Below are positions 11,883-24,218 of a DNA stretch of 64,000 bases, one piece after another. Source of the stretch: Antitrichia curtipendula (taxonomy: Eukaryota > Streptophyta > Bryopsida > Hypnales > Leucodontaceae); assembly GCA_951230915.1 (NCBI GenBank), contig OX579641.1, positions 22,360,254-22,424,253 of the forward strand, in the 5' to 3' direction. A model generated the notes under the pieces. It searched no databases. It saw only the letters and a list, made by a program, of their open reading frames with translations, and was not told where the DNA came from. How positions within the stretch are numbered: position 1 is the first letter of the stretch; the number at the start of each line of letters is the position of its first letter. A program made the position numbers and the translations under genes.

Positions 11883-12169
11883 ACTACACTAATAATGAAA
11901 TTTAGTGTTATAACAATCTATAGTGTTATTTACCCTATCATGTAACTTGCTTTAATTATAATTTAGTTGATAATTAGTGTTCATACTAAATACCAATTTA
12001 GTGTTGGGAGAACTATCTCGTTCCTAATATAGTTTTTTTGGTGGAAATTTTGATGACAATTAATGTTGATGCTACCATTTTGTGTTGAAAGCATTAGTAA
12101 CATTGTTGCCATTTAGTGTTAGAGTTTGTAATTAGTGTTGCAAACACTAAATTTCATTATTAGTGTAGT
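11883..12169. mobile_element. 287-bp MITE with perfect terminal inverted repeats
   Basis: The left end begins ACTACACTAATAATG and runs on to TTTAGTGTT; the right end is its exact complement, giving a perfect inverted repeat of about 27 bp. Inside are at least six copies of TAGTGTT, a pattern typical of sub-terminal transposase-binding sites. A target duplication could not be fixed. The element stops about 30 bp before the promoter motifs of the COA3-like gene. Confidence 0.75.
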
Positions 12170-12199
12170 GACAATTACAGGTGCGTATACCTTACTGAA

Positions 12200-12239
12200 T
12201 GGGCTCCCTGGACCGTATTGTAACAGAGGTTTAGGGTTT
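12200..12239 (+). promoter_or_regulatory. Site II box plus telo-box of the COA3-like gene
   Basis: TGGGCT (12200-12205) matches the plant site II consensus TGGGCY. TTAGGGTTT (12231-12239) is a telo-box. In plants this pair is common in promoters of genes for mitochondrial and ribosomal proteins, which suits the product. The start codon lies about 215 bp downstream. Confidence 0.55.
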
Positions 12240-12454
12240 CATATATCTGTTTCTTGAGGTTTGCTTCGCGTCTGCTGCTCTCTGCCGTTTGTGTCAAGGT
12301 TACTCTCCCTCTGTTTGGTATTCCAAGTTCACTCCCAGTTGCGCCTTCGCTGTATGCACTATCTCGGGTTTTGTTTTAATTGTGCAAAGACTCTTCGCAT
12401 TTTCTAAAACCCTGTTTCCCGAACCTTTGCGAAGTTGTTGCGTGGTTCGTGGCG

Positions 12455-12667
12455 ATGGCGGGTGCAGGCAAGCTCCTGGGAATGGACAAGCTGCGGGCGC
12501 AGAACCTCCTCGTGGCGGGCGGCCTCACCTCCTTCGTGGGCGCCGTCTACTTCTACACCATGAAGGCCGTGGGCTCCGGCGACGACCTTCAAGAGGCCGT
12601 CCAAATCTTGAACCAGGAGAAGCAGGAGAAAGAAGCGACCTCTGCTGCTCCTTCCGCAGCTTCTTAG
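12455..12667 (+). CDS. COA3-like cytochrome c oxidase assembly factor, 70 aa
   Basis: The ATG at 12455 (GGCGATGGCG context) opens a frame of 70 residues ended by TAG. Residues 18-40 form one membrane segment (LLVAGGLTSFVGAVYFYTM), preceded by a short basic N-terminus with KLRAQN. This arrangement (basic residues, then N-(I/L)-x-x-G-G/L, hydrophobic stretch with YxYT) is that of COA3, an inner-membrane protein that helps mature COX1 in complex IV assembly. A charged tail rich in Gln, Glu and Lys follows (about 46-62) and probably forms a short coiled coil. Plant versions are of similar size. No intron is needed. The longer in-frame extension upstream begins with a non-ATG codon and is ignored. 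Assignment rests on recognition of the membrane block; another small mitochondrial membrane protein is possible. Confidence 0.7.
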   Translation: MAGAGKLLGMDKLRAQNLLVAGGLTSFVGAVYFYTMKAVGSGDDLQEAVQILNQEKQEKEATSAAPSAAS

Positions 12668-15600
12668 CTTCACTTGGCGAATCTTCTTGTAGTCTTTCTC
12701 ATCTTACAGGACAATTTGAACCCCTGCTGGTACGAGAGCCGTTTGCACGCCGAGAATTCGAAAATCGAGTAGAGCTTCCGACTGCATTTTGCCGGATTAG
12801 GGTTAGGGCTCCGATTTTAAGTTGACACGCGTCCAATTCGTGGATGTTCTTGTTCTTGCTGTAGATCCCGTTTATGAATTTTCGGGGGCTTCACTGAGAT
12901 TACGCGTGAAAGTTCGACGGGATTCCACTGCACTTGGATGTAGGAGTGGTATCCTGTAATTAGTTGTGAAGAAGAGGCTGCTTGTGATTAACTTCTCAAC
13001 TGCTTAAGCTCATCAAGACTCCTAGAACTTGCTGTTACATTTGACTCATGAATGGAATGGGAGAGACCAAGCGTAGAAAGTACTAAAGTGCTGGCATTTC
13101 CCGTTCTTGTACCGAGAAGATCTCCGTTTCGATTCAGCGTGTGTATATTGTTAACTATCCCGAGTAATGTGTTCCTATGCTGTCTTGAATTTCTTGTTAT
13201 GTCAAAAATGTGGTCGTATTCAACTGTCCTATTAGCAGGTTTCTGAATAGTTGATGAGGCATATCATATGCAACATTTTGTGCCTCCAACTCCGGAATGG
13301 GGGGATCAATAATGCGGGATTAAAATGGTGAATTTTTGGAACCCCATCATTGCTCCACGGTTAAATTAGTTAAATGAGTACTTAATTTGAACTCCATCAT
13401 TGCTTTCTTTGTCTAATTAGAAGCAGATGAGCCCACGATGATGCGTCTCCAATCATGATCAGTTATCAACTCTTCTTTTTTTTGACACAAATAAAGGGAA
13501 CCTTTACTGCAAGAAAATAAATACTTCAGTTATCAACTTTGAAAACCGGTGTCCACCCCGGTGCTCGGTGACATCTTTCTAAATCTTCCATCTAATGTTG
13601 GAAAAGTTGTTGAAGAATGCTGTTGTGTGACAGGGGGCAAGCTCTGTCTAAGGGACGAGAATCTCCAACAACGGAAATACCTGTACTCGGAAACCCGCTA
13701 TTGGCATGAGAATGTTACTGTGCTCAGTGTGGTGTTGAATCCTTATCTCGTCTTTATCCTTTGTGAACATCGCTTCAAATGGCATTGTCTTTGTTGGACA
13801 CAGCAGGACAGTTTCTGATGATTGTTATCAGTATATTCTTATTTGCTTTCACATCAAACTGTAAGAATCAACCGAAAGGTTACATCTAATAAGCGAAATA
13901 CAATTGACTTGGCTCACAACATGGAAAGCCCCTGCAACTTACCGAAAACCGATTCATTTGGTTATTTCAGTTGGTTTGATTTTTGAATCAATTCTAATTC
14001 TATTCCACTGCAGATGTTGAATGGCAATGAATCAATCGAGCAGGGTGAAAGTGATTTAGGGTTGCGAGGAGTTTAGAGGGATTTTCTAGCTGGAATTCTT
14101 GGTCTTGAAGCCAAACAACGGCAGTGATTCATTCTGAATGGAGTCGGTGTTGCAGCCTCGAGATTCTAAAAAGTGCTCGACTTTCCCTGCAAGTGGAGCG
14201 AGGATTTTGTGTACTTGATTACTTCCTGACTCGTGTGCTTTGCAACTCGAATTTGGTGACAAAAGGAATTCTGTTAAAGGCGAGGGCTCTCAATTACAGT
14301 AAAGCACACGTACAACCTGAGCCCTTTGAATTATTCCCAATGGCGCCCTACACTATATTTCCTTGTTTGAAATCTCGTTTTGAAATCGACTGTATGGTAG
14401 AAAGCTCCTTTATGGTCGAACTCTGTGTTGCTTTTCTTCTGTATCAGATGCGGACCAAGTAAAGTCCAACGGCGCTCAACCTCGACTAAAGTTACGGAGG
14501 AGTTTCTCAATGAAGTCGAAACAAAAGCGTCCCTTCAACTCTGCAATGGACGAATTGAAGCAGGTGAACGTCTAAAACTCCTGCACGCTTTGCACACACG
14601 CTGCCCACGCACCATGAGAAGCATTGTCAGGGAGAGAAACAACGCTACAATGCTGGATACTGACGAAGCGTTTTGAAATCCACGAGATTGGTTTCAGGGT
14701 TTAGGGGTTTTCTAAATCTGAGAATCTTCACTCAAATCCTAGAATATGAGTTGTCAAAAGAAGGTTTTACGGTTAAGAATTTTGATAGATCTTCAATGCA
14801 AAGTTTGTCTGGTATTGGATTCCACACTTGTGACCCGCTCTCTCTTCTGACTGTCACCTCCGACAATCTGCATAGAATCCTTGAAATTTCTATTTTAATC
14901 CTGGGATCTGCACCGAAGTGTGTTTGGTGGGTGAACCCATGAATCCTCAAGTCCTCACTCTTTGGCTTAATTTATCATTTTGAAACGTGATCAAGTGTGT
15001 GATGCAGAGTTGATCAGTGATTATGTTGGCCGAATCATCATCGTAAGTGTGTGATTCAGAGGTCAACAGCATCTCTCTCTCTCTGGTTCACGTTATTAAT
15101 GATCCTGTTGTAAATGTGTGACTGACTGCCAAGGTTGGATCCAGTGAGATTTGCTCGAGTTGCTGTGGTTATGGTTTTTGTCGAGTTTCAATAATCCCGA
15201 GTCAGACTGGTTTACAACTGCAACTACGATAGGTGTTAATTATTCTTTCCATTGTTGAACTAGTCAACTAATTATGTAAGATTGGACCGAGTGTATGGGG
15301 TCAAGATTCATGTGACGGAGCAAATTATTTGACTGAATACGATTAACGTAGCATTCTCTGTATCCAGCTTTACCCCATTATATCCTCCGAGGATTTCTCG
15401 AAAGTCGTGCATCGGCATTCATCATCAAGCGTGCAATAGTTTTACGAATTGCTTGGACTGTTGTGTACTTACTACGGTAAGGTTGGAACCCACATTCCCT
15501 TCCCTCCCTTGGAACCAGAAGAAGAAGAACTGGTCTGCAGCCTACCTTTGAGGCTGGCGTGAATGCCCGAGGCACCAGATTCTGGTGTCGACGATACTTT

Positions 15601-15880
15601 GAAGTTTAATGAAACCTTACCAAGTGACTCTTTTCAGTACTTTATACTTCAAAAGAATTCTTCTTGAAGTCTAGTTTTAGCATCAAAAATCCAATTTTGA
15701 AAATGATTGATTATGGTTTTTCTATTCAAAATTTTGTGCAAAGGTGTCCATTGCAAATCTTGATTTTTTTAGTGTTGAGAACTCTTGGAAATGAGCCTCA
15801 AATACACTATAGCTTGGAGAAAAAAACACGCTAGAAATTCATTTAAAAAAAATTTAGAGTAGATTTTGAGGTCCACATAT
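12668..15880. other. Balanced-composition region without recognised gene
   Basis: Composition stays close to that of the genes up to about 15.6 kb, then turns A+T-rich. Plus-strand frames of 60-110 codons exist (for example 14124-14462 and 14425-14676), but their sequences suggest no family and they do not join by clear splice sites. The first part is probably the 3' untranslated region of the COA3-like gene; the remainder could be a non-coding transcript or a worn gene. A minus-strand frame at 15378-15575 contains a possible donor (TCAAAG then GTAGGC). Confidence 0.4.
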
Positions 15881-15888
15881 TATGCCCT

Positions 15889-16092
15889 TCAACCCTTAAA
15901 GGATAGGCTGGTGACCATGGAAATCATCCTTTTGGGCAATGCCAAAGCACTCATTAGAAGTCATCCCAAAGTACTCATAGGAAATAAACTACTATACAAG
16001 ACTTTCCCTTTTCATGCAAAATTCTGAGGATGAATAGTTGTACGTGTGTCCTACACAGAAGGATTAATGGCTGTAACGTTGTTTATGGATTA
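15889..16092 (+). mobile_element. Family 3 MITE, about 205 bp
   Basis: It starts CAACCCTTAAAGGATAGG and ends near GGATTAACC. The interior carries GGTGACCATGGAAATCATCC, CACTCATTAGAAGTC and GAGGATGAATAGTTG in the same order as the copies at 34408 and 55415. Confidence 0.6.
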
Positions 16093-17150
16093 ACCTCATA
16101 TTTTTTTAGTGACCAATTTTTTTTACTTTGACATGTGAAAAAAGGATTGAAAGGTTGCAAATCACTTTTGTAATTTTAGCACCCTCAAATCAAAAATTAT
16201 AATCTTTCAATTCATAAGTGATATTGTTGTGTTTTCTTATCCCTTGTAATCTTTAACATGTCTAGTTTAGATTACAATTACAATTAAAAAAAAATTGATA
16301 AACCTACAAAAAAAATTGAACTTTGTTCAATTTAGAGCAAACTCCAAGAAGCTCAAAAAAAGGCTCAAGGCATGTAGGGGTTAAGAATTTGCTCATCTTG
16401 GATACCACTTGAAATTCGTTTGAATAGCAAAAGTGTATACCAAAATAACGTACATTTGTTAGATGAGAGACTCTATACTACTTCCATCCCCAAATGATCT
16501 TTTGGTTGGACAAATTGTTCAGACTTAAGGCTAAAAATAACGTTGTTTCAACCCATTTGAGGGTGTAAATAGAGTTTGGTGAACTCCTATTGTCCTAGAA
16601 ATTTGAGTTTTGGAGCCTATTTCAAAGTTTAGTTTCAAAGTAATAAAGTGTGGAATTTTTTGGCATTTCTAGGAGCACTAGAGGACATTTAATTTTTTAA
16701 GTGTAAGGTCATTATTTTGTGGGTAGTTAGTACAAACCTATGACCATGTGTGGACCTCTATTTTGCCTTCCCAAGAGGCCAAAGCTTCACCTCCTTCAAT
16801 CATACAACACTCAACAAGATGCAAAAACAAGAACAAAAATGTTTATTGAACCCTTCAATCATTTCATTGGTCCTTTGATTGATGATTGCAAAGATAGAGG
16901 GGGAACAACCGCCTAGAATTGCTTTGCAAGTCTGAAATTAAAATTCAAAGTTAAATTTGACCAATTTGCAAGGTCACAATATGCAACCAAAAGATCATTT
17001 AGGAACAAAGAGAATACTTAAAATGCAAACCTTACGGAAATTCCTTTTAAAGGAGTATAAAGATGGAGAGTAAGTGTTGTATATGCTTTGTAGTATTTAA
17101 AAGCATTAAACATTAATGAAGAAGTTAACATTTTATGATGAATATGAGAT
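16093..17150. other. A+T-rich spacer
   Basis: I see no gene, RNA or element boundary here. Only short chance frames occur. Confidence 0.5.
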
Positions 17151-17154
17151 TAAA

Positions 17155-18082
17155 CCCCTAAAGTTCTTGACCATGTTCTCAACAAAAATGCTCCAAACTT
17201 GCCATTTCTCATACAAGTACCAAATTTTTGAAAAATATCATTTTTGGACACATTTAACCGTAGGATCTTGTATTACTCTAATTTGAGAATACATGGAAAC
17301 AATTTCAGAAATTTCCACCATGTAGATTGCAAGATATTAGCGTTTGAAGTGGCAAAAATCCTTTAGGGGCCTTGTGAAAAATTAGGCAGCTTCACTTCAA
17401 AAGGTCAAATTATTATGAAATAAATTCTAAAATTGTTGTGCTTCTTTGGATTCATTCTTCAAGCCAAGTTGGCTACATGCTTGAAAATTTTCAGATCTTT
17501 TGGAATCATACAACATATAGGAAAAATATAGTAAGTAAAAATAAATTATAAATTATAATAAATTATAAATTGTAGAAAATTTATTTATGGAATTGAAAAA
17601 TACCAATCCCAATGGTTGCAATGTTGTACAAAGTAATAAAAAAATCTACATCATATGATTTTATTTTTTCCAAAAATATTAAAAATTGAGTTAAATAAAG
17701 AACTTCAAAGTTAATTTTAGAGTAGAGATTCCATAACTGCCCAGAAACTAAAAACCCTCATAACTTTCATTTTACCAATCAAAATGGAATGATTCCAATC
17801 TTTTCACATATATATAAATCTAAAGAACCAACTTCAAAATTTTATTTCTGAAAAAAGTGATTTTTCTAATCTGCCTGGGCTACCCAAGTTGAAAAGCAAA
17901 CCTCATATCACACAATAACTTTTTAACCATGTAGTCAAAAGTTACAAAAATTGTTGGTCTTTAAAGCTACTCTTGTCTACATGTTTTGTGAAAATTTAAA
18001 AGGAAAAAAACAAAACCTCCACTCACATTTACCTGCCCCCAAAAATTATGTTGCCCAAAACACAAGACTGGTTCATTAGGGA
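17155..18082 (-). mobile_element. Family 1 MITE, reverse, worn ends
   Basis: It begins with CCCCTAAAG after TTAAA and reads through the minus-strand version of family 1, including the blocks on GAATGATTCCAATC and TTTTTAACCATGTAGTC. It finishes near 18082 in ATTAGGGATAAA, a mutated TTAGGGGTTAA. It is the most diverged of the full-length copies. Confidence 0.65.
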
Positions 18083-19418
18083 TAAAGGGAGATCTATAAA
18101 TGTGAGTAGAGGTTGGTTATTCTCAAGTTTTCTCTTGTGGAAGAATAAGCACATTTAATATTTGATAGCAATGTTATTACTGTTATTTAATGTTTGTTTT
18201 AATAGATGATTCAACAAGTTTAAATTCTTTCATGCAATATTTGAATGGATGGAAAATGATAATTAAAATTTTCTTCCTTTCACATAGTATGTTTATAGAA
18301 AGACTCTATTCATTCCATTTGGATTAGTGATGTGAAAATTTTGCCAACAATTAAGGCATTTTCTCAAGAAAAAAATCTTGTAGAATTATTGTTTAACTCA
18401 ATTTTGACAATTTTCAAAATAAAAAAGCTCACAAGGTATAAATTCTTTTCTTCAACAATCTCACCGTCAAGATTGACATATTTCAATTCCATTTAAAATT
18501 ATTATTGATTAATTTTTCAAGCCATCCTATATTAACTTCTAACTATCAATTTTTTCAAAGAATGAAGTTTATTTTAAAATAATAAAATTTAATCATAGAT
18601 TTTTAATTTTCTACTATAATAAAGATCTATACTTCAAAAGTTTGTAGTGCTAATATTTTAAGTTAATTGGATTCAAAGTCTGAAAACCTTGTACAACAAA
18701 AAGCTTTAAAAATATTACTTTTCCTTTATATCTACCAATATGTGCAACCAACCTATCAACCAAACAACCCCATGAGGTGGGCACCCCCAAAACCAACATT
18801 TTTGCTACTATTCCTAATTATTTTTATTAGATTAGTCAAAGTTTCATATATTATTGTTGGCAAATGAAAGGAGGTTCCAACGCACCAAGTCACAACATGT
18901 GGATACTATATATAACAATTATGAAGGGTCAAAACTTTTTTGGATAGAGGTTCTGGAATTTTTTCTTCCAATTGGTACGTATTGATTTTGGAGATGTACA
19001 TGGAGTGATGATGGCAGTTTTGATATATGATAGTACCTACTCATGTATGATATACAACATGTTTCCAACTAGGGCCCCATTTGCAGAAGATTTGATAACC
19101 TATTTTTACGAATGAGGGAAATATGATGTTCACTAGGGCCTTCATTATTGTATGATGAATAATACATTGATACCTAATGAGGTTGCTAGTCCTAATTTTT
19201 AGTTTTGTGCTTCTCAAAAATAGGTTTGCTTATAGATTGAGAACAAGTCAAACTGTAGTTTACAATTCCTTAATTTCAATTACTCTGAAACTTTACGGAA
19301 TATTAACGACAAATAGTGCAATCTTCATTATTTTTGCTCTCTAACTCAAGAAAATTATAACCCACCATCATTCAATTAGACATATGCTAAATTGCTTAAT
19401 ATTGTCGAAAATAGGTCG
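18083..19418. other. A+T-rich spacer
   Basis: Nothing convincing is visible. Parts of 18240-18600 resemble the interior of family 2, but no ends could be set. Confidence 0.4.
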
Positions 19419-19816
19419 TAAGGTAGTATGCTCTAAAAGTACCCATCTTCTTCAAACCATCCCTATTTTTAGGTGGAGAATGGAGATGGTGTGATTCTTA
19501 AATGGACCAGCTTAGCAATTGAATGCATGGAAGACAAAATTATTTTTCTATTACAAGAGTCAATCATTGTCTTTGATTTCCGCTCATCTCTTTACAAGTT
19601 GCAAGTGGACAGATTTTGGAAGACCTATGGTCACAAATAGGTGCCTATTCCCCCAAATCTTTGAAAATTTATAACTAATTCAAAAATGCTTGAAAAAATA
19701 CAAAACCACTTGCGTTAGGTACCACATCTATTTTTTCTTTCTCTGAAAAATGATCTAAAAATATTTCTGGCGGACCAGCCCTTAAATCATGGTCGCTTTA
19801 AGAGCATGTTACCTTA
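19419..19816. mobile_element. AAGGTAG-ended MITE, about 400 bp, copy 1
   Basis: The left end TAAGGTAGTATGCTCTAAAAG faces the right end CTTTAAGAGCATGTTACCTTA. The same structure and interior (TCTTCTTCAAACC, TTTACAAGTTGCAAG, CTATGGTCACAAA) recur at 60654-61068 and partly at 30191-30425. A TAA/TTA flank would fit the Harbinger (Tourist) type, but the duplication is not certain. Confidence 0.65.
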
Positions 19817-20447
19817 TACCTAAAGTCCCCATGTCAAGAATATGAGGGAATGGAATTTCCCATCATGCCAATTCAACCGGCGGCCCCAAATGGGTTCTTC
19901 CATCCATTGAGCAATTAATGCTGTCCTAGTATGGACTGTGGCTACTGGGGAGCAGGCAACAAAGATTAATAAGTTTAAGGGGCTGTCAAATGGGAGACTT
20001 GAGGTTCCATGGCATGATGGAAGCCAATCCTCAAAACAAGGGGCCAAACATTCTCATATTTAGTTAATTTAAGTTCATGGGGCCTGCACCTCAGCCGGGG
20101 GCACCACCGGACCAAGTTGGAATGGCAAGCTTGGGTAGTTCCGGTCGCATCTATAGTACCCCAACAAGCCTAATGCGGGGACCATTTTGCCACCACACGT
20201 TTTTACTTGTGGAGAAAACGTAGGAACTATTTACTTGCCACGCATCATAAATTTTGCAAGTTTTGAGTTCATATTTGCAATTACAGGCCCAAAATTAGAT
20301 ACAAAATTAGATAGGGTGAGGTGTAGAAAATAAATTTATCGAGTACAAAATAGTGGGTCTTTTTTTTACATTCACCCTTTGGCTGGACCTCTGTATTATG
20401 TTCATTGGAGGTAATACTATAGATGCCTCCGGGTAGTTGCTAGTAAG
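19817..20447. other. Spacer, no gene recognised
   Basis: The composition is a little higher in G+C near 19860-20180. The short frames there have no recognisable product. Confidence 0.4.
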
Positions 20448-20451
20448 TTAA

Positions 20452-21043
20452 CCCCTGAGGGACCGTTTGTGCCCTTGGGGGACAATTTGGGTCCGGGTAG
20501 GTTCCTATTGTCTAAATTTGAAGCGAATTTTTTTGAGATTTTTTTGAGGTTGTGTAGCTTTGCAAGAGCTTCGTGTATATGTAATTTTGTTTCAATCGGA
20601 TGACGGATGAAAAAGTTATGGCACAATAAGCAAGAAATGGAGATTGGTGGGCAACCCACCCCCCCCCCCCCCCCCCAAATTACAAAAAGTCAAAAAAAAA
20701 AATTTTGAATTTTTTCCTAAAATATTAAGTTTTAACCTATACGTGAAGCTTTGATTGAATCTATTTGGACTAGGGATGAGAAAGCTATGGACAATCTTAG
20801 TTTTTTGGGCAATTTAAGCATCTTCTTAAGAAAAAACTTTTTGTCCAACTTTGAATGCTAATATCTTCTAATCTATACGGTCAAATTTGATGAAATTTTT
20901 AGTACATGATCTCAAACTAGTTAAGTACAAGATCCTACGGTTAAATTCAAATTTTATTTTATTTTCTGGTTTCCTTAAGTGAATGTAGTAGAAGTGGTAG
21001 TTTTGAGTGGTTTTTGACAGAAAACACCCTTGGGGCTGTAGGA
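20452..21043. mobile_element. Family 2 element, shortened (592 bp)
   Basis: TTAA is at 20448-20451 and 21044-21047. The left end CCCCTGAGGGACCG and the right end GGGGCTGTAGGAA are worn versions of the shared ends. The interior has the family 2 blocks on GGGGGACAATTTGGGTCC and CAAGATCCTACGG. A run of 18 C bases at 20659-20676 lies inside; its length is likely variable. Confidence 0.55.
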
Positions 21044-21439
21044 ATTAAGTGTATGCTAATTGGGAAAGAAGAAGCTAGACTTCATCTCTATTCTTTGGAA
21101 AGAAAAATAGAAAAAAACAAACTTGGAGATGGAGCTTCCTCCAAAGAAAAAACTAAGTACTACTTTTAGGAAATTCCTCATGGACCAATTGTATAGATAC
21201 ATTTAGTTACCCTATGTGAAGGTCATATTCAACATAGATTAAATTGTTTGTGCGTAAAATTTTAAAAAGAAGCCCCATGGCATAGAGTGATTGGTGCAAG
21301 GTGTCGTGAACTTTTCATAATGTGACGTTGAAATTTCATTTCATCACTTCTTTGCTGAATTGTAAAAATCTTTATGCATAGCATTACATAGGTGAAATGG
21401 AGACTATTTGTATAATCGGCGGAAAATTCAACCTTGGAA

Positions 21440-21540
21440 CGCCATGGTGGTCATTGATTATAAAAATCATCCTTTTGAGTATTGTGTAAATCATTTGCTT
21501 AAAAGAACCAAAAGCACATTCATTGGAGATTAAACTACTT
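21440..21540 (+). mobile_element. Family 3 fragment
   Basis: The block with AAAAATCATCCTTTTGAGTA followed by AAAAGCACATTCATTGGAG matches the first half of family 3. The remainder is not recognisable. Confidence 0.4.
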
Positions 21541-22349
21541 CCTCTATTTATAAAGAATATAAGTGTTTCTTTTGTATTTTACAAAGGAAACAATATAATT
21601 ATTTAGAAATAGAGGGAGCACTATATAAGTCTCTATTTTTTTACTCAAGATTCCAAGGACAAGGATGAACATTTGCACTTTTATCTTATATAGAAGGATT
21701 ATCTTTCATCCATCTAACACTTTTTGGCCGCCATATGGTGATTGGTTTAACACCTACATGATAGAGGGTGTTTTTCAAGAGAAATTGGTAGAAGTGGACA
21801 ATTTTGGATGCATTGGACAAAATTGGAAACTAAAACTAGTTTTTTAAATTTCAACTGTACAAAAATGTAATAGTCGACTATTATGAGAATGTATAGAAAA
21901 CATATTTGTCCATTTGTAAGATTAAAACATTTGAAGTTTGATCAAAATGTTTTTTTTTACCCTTCTAGATAAGGTCAACAAACTTTGAGCACTCTTTGAT
22001 TGAATTTGTTTTTATACAATTATGAAGATTTGTACTATTCATTAATCCATCTTGTTAGGTACACTCATGCAAATTTTCAAAAGCCAAGAAGTTGTATACC
22101 GTACTCTACATCACCATGCAATACAAGGAGGTTAAATAATTTTTCAATACTCTACCTAGTCATTTTTTGATGATTTCTTGTGCATCATCGAATTTATTTT
22201 TTGGAAGTCCAAACATTGAAAACATAGAGCCAAATAATTAGAATATGTGGGATTTAAAAAAAAATATTTGACTTCATATATTGCAAGATTATAGCATTAA
22301 AATTAGTATAATATATTTTAATTTTTAAAAATTGGCCTAACATGGTTAA

Positions 22350-24214
22350 CTCCTAAAGAACCTAACTACGTTTTTTTGGCAAAATAGAGATTTTGTGCAA
22401 CTTATTATGAATAAAATTCTTATTTTATTTCTTTAAAATTTACACACAATATATTACCAAGGAGTAGCTTCAAGGCTCAACAATTTTTATAACTTTTGAC
22501 TACATGGTTAAAAATTGTTGTATGATATGTAGTTTTTAGCGATCTATGGGCGCCCTAGGCAACCTAAAAAGATTCTTCAAAAATCACTTTTTTGATACAG
22601 GAAAATTTGAAATTATTTTCCTAGATTTATTTATGCATGAAGAGCTTTAAATCATTCCATTTTGATTAATCCCTAAAGGCCCAAGGCCTTTTTTCTGCCA
22701 AAAAACACTCAAAACTGCCATTTCTATATCAAAGAGTAAAAGAATTTAAAAAATATTTTTCTTGCACATATAACCATAGGATCTTGTATCTAACTAGTAT
22801 AAGAATGTGTGGAATTTGTTTTAGAATTTTTGACTGCACAGGTTGCAAGATATTTTCATTTAAAGTGGAAAAAACAAGTTTTTCAGCACATTGCGGGACT
22901 AGATTTTTTGACTTCAAACATTTTTAACTTAAATTTTTTGCACTACAACATTTTGAGCTTTAAATCATTATAGTAGAGAATTGAGTTGAGAGTCTAGGAA
23001 AAGAAAAGAATTCAAAAAAACTTAATCATCATTCTTAAAAAAATTGTTAATCAGAAGTAGGTACAAGATAGAAGGAAAGTCTAAAACATTCATATAATTT
23101 AGACGGAATTAAAATGCACTAACAGCAATGGTGAGATTAATCTAGCAAGTAAACTAAACTATGCAAAAAAAAAAAAACGGAAAAATTTGAAAAATTGCAT
23201 TTAGAAATGAATCCTAGAAGTTATTTTTTTCAAGAAGATGCTCTAACTGCCCAAAAAACAAGAATGTCCATAACTTTCTTATAAAAAATTCAAATTAAAT
23301 GAATCAAAGCTTTCCATATATTAAAGTATATATTATATGAAAAAATATATACTAAAAATTTTAATTAAATTTTTTGAAAATATTTGTTTTGCTGCCCAGG
23401 TTGCCTCCCGTCCCCTATTTTGAGCTTATTTGGTCATAACTGTTGTTCTCGGGCACCGATTGTGAAAAAAGTTATATTCCCACAAAGCTTATCAGTTTTT
23501 CTATGTTCAAAAAAAGTTTAAAAAAATCACGACAAAAATTCAGCCCGTAGGTACCTGTCCAAAATCCCATCTGTCCCCCAAAGGGACAACAATCTTTTAG
23601 GGGTTAATATGAGGAAAGTTATGAGGAGTTTTAGTTTGCGGGGAGTTGTGGATTTTCTACTCTAAAATAAACTTTGAAGTCTTTTATTTAACTCAATTTT
23701 CAATATTATTTGATAAAATATTATAGAAAGTAGATTTTTTATTACAACATTACAACCATTGGGATTGGCGTTTTTCAATTCCATAACTAAATTCTTAACA
23801 ATTTTGTATTTTGAGTCATTCTGTACTTCTTTTTGCTTACTATTTTTTCCTATATGTTGTACAATTCCAAATGATCTAAAAATTTTCGAGCATGTATCCA
23901 ACTTGCCTTGAAAAATGAATCCAAAGAAATACCACCATTTTGGACGTTTTTTCATACAAATGTGACCTTGTAAAATACACCTACCCATTTTTTTGGCAAG
24001 GCTGAAAAAAGGATTTTTGTCACTTCAAATGCTAATATTTTGCAGACTACACGGTGGAAAATTCTGAATTATTTTACATCTCTCAAATCAGCATACTACA
24101 ATATCCTATTGTTACATGTGTCTAAAAATGTTTTTTTTCCTAAAATTTAGTACTAGTACTAGAAATGACATTTTAGAGTGTTTTTGGTGAAACATAGTCA
24201 AAAACATTTAGGAG
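22350..24214 (+). mobile_element. Family 1 MITE split by a nested family 2 element
   Basis: Outer TTAA sites stand at 22346-22349 and 24215-24218, with ends TCCTAAAG and CATTTAGGAG. The family 1 interior is read from 22350 to 22665, is interrupted, and resumes at 23608 with ATGAGGAAAGTTATGAGGAG exactly where an intact copy such as 28420-29367 has the equivalent sequence. The two parts together equal one family 1 element. Confidence 0.8.
22670..23603 (+). mobile_element. Family 2 MITE nested in family 1, TTAA duplicated
   Basis: TTAA lies at 22666-22669 and at 23604-23607. The element begins TCCCTAAAGGCCC and ends CTTTTAGGGG. Intact family 1 copies have a single TTAA-like site here (TTTTGATTAATGAGATG in the 27.6-kb copy), so insertion duplicated TTAA and nothing else. 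The interior has the blocks CACTCAAAACTGCCATTTC, ACCATAGGATCTTGTA and, near the end, CCCCAAAGGGACAAC. No coding frame. Confidence 0.8.
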
Positions 24215-24218
24215 TTAA

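Noticed and set aside
12289..12825. A 178-codon plus-strand frame across the COA3-like gene
   Set aside because: It is an Arg/Gly-rich alternate frame of the small gene; the 70-residue frame carries the recognisable membrane block.
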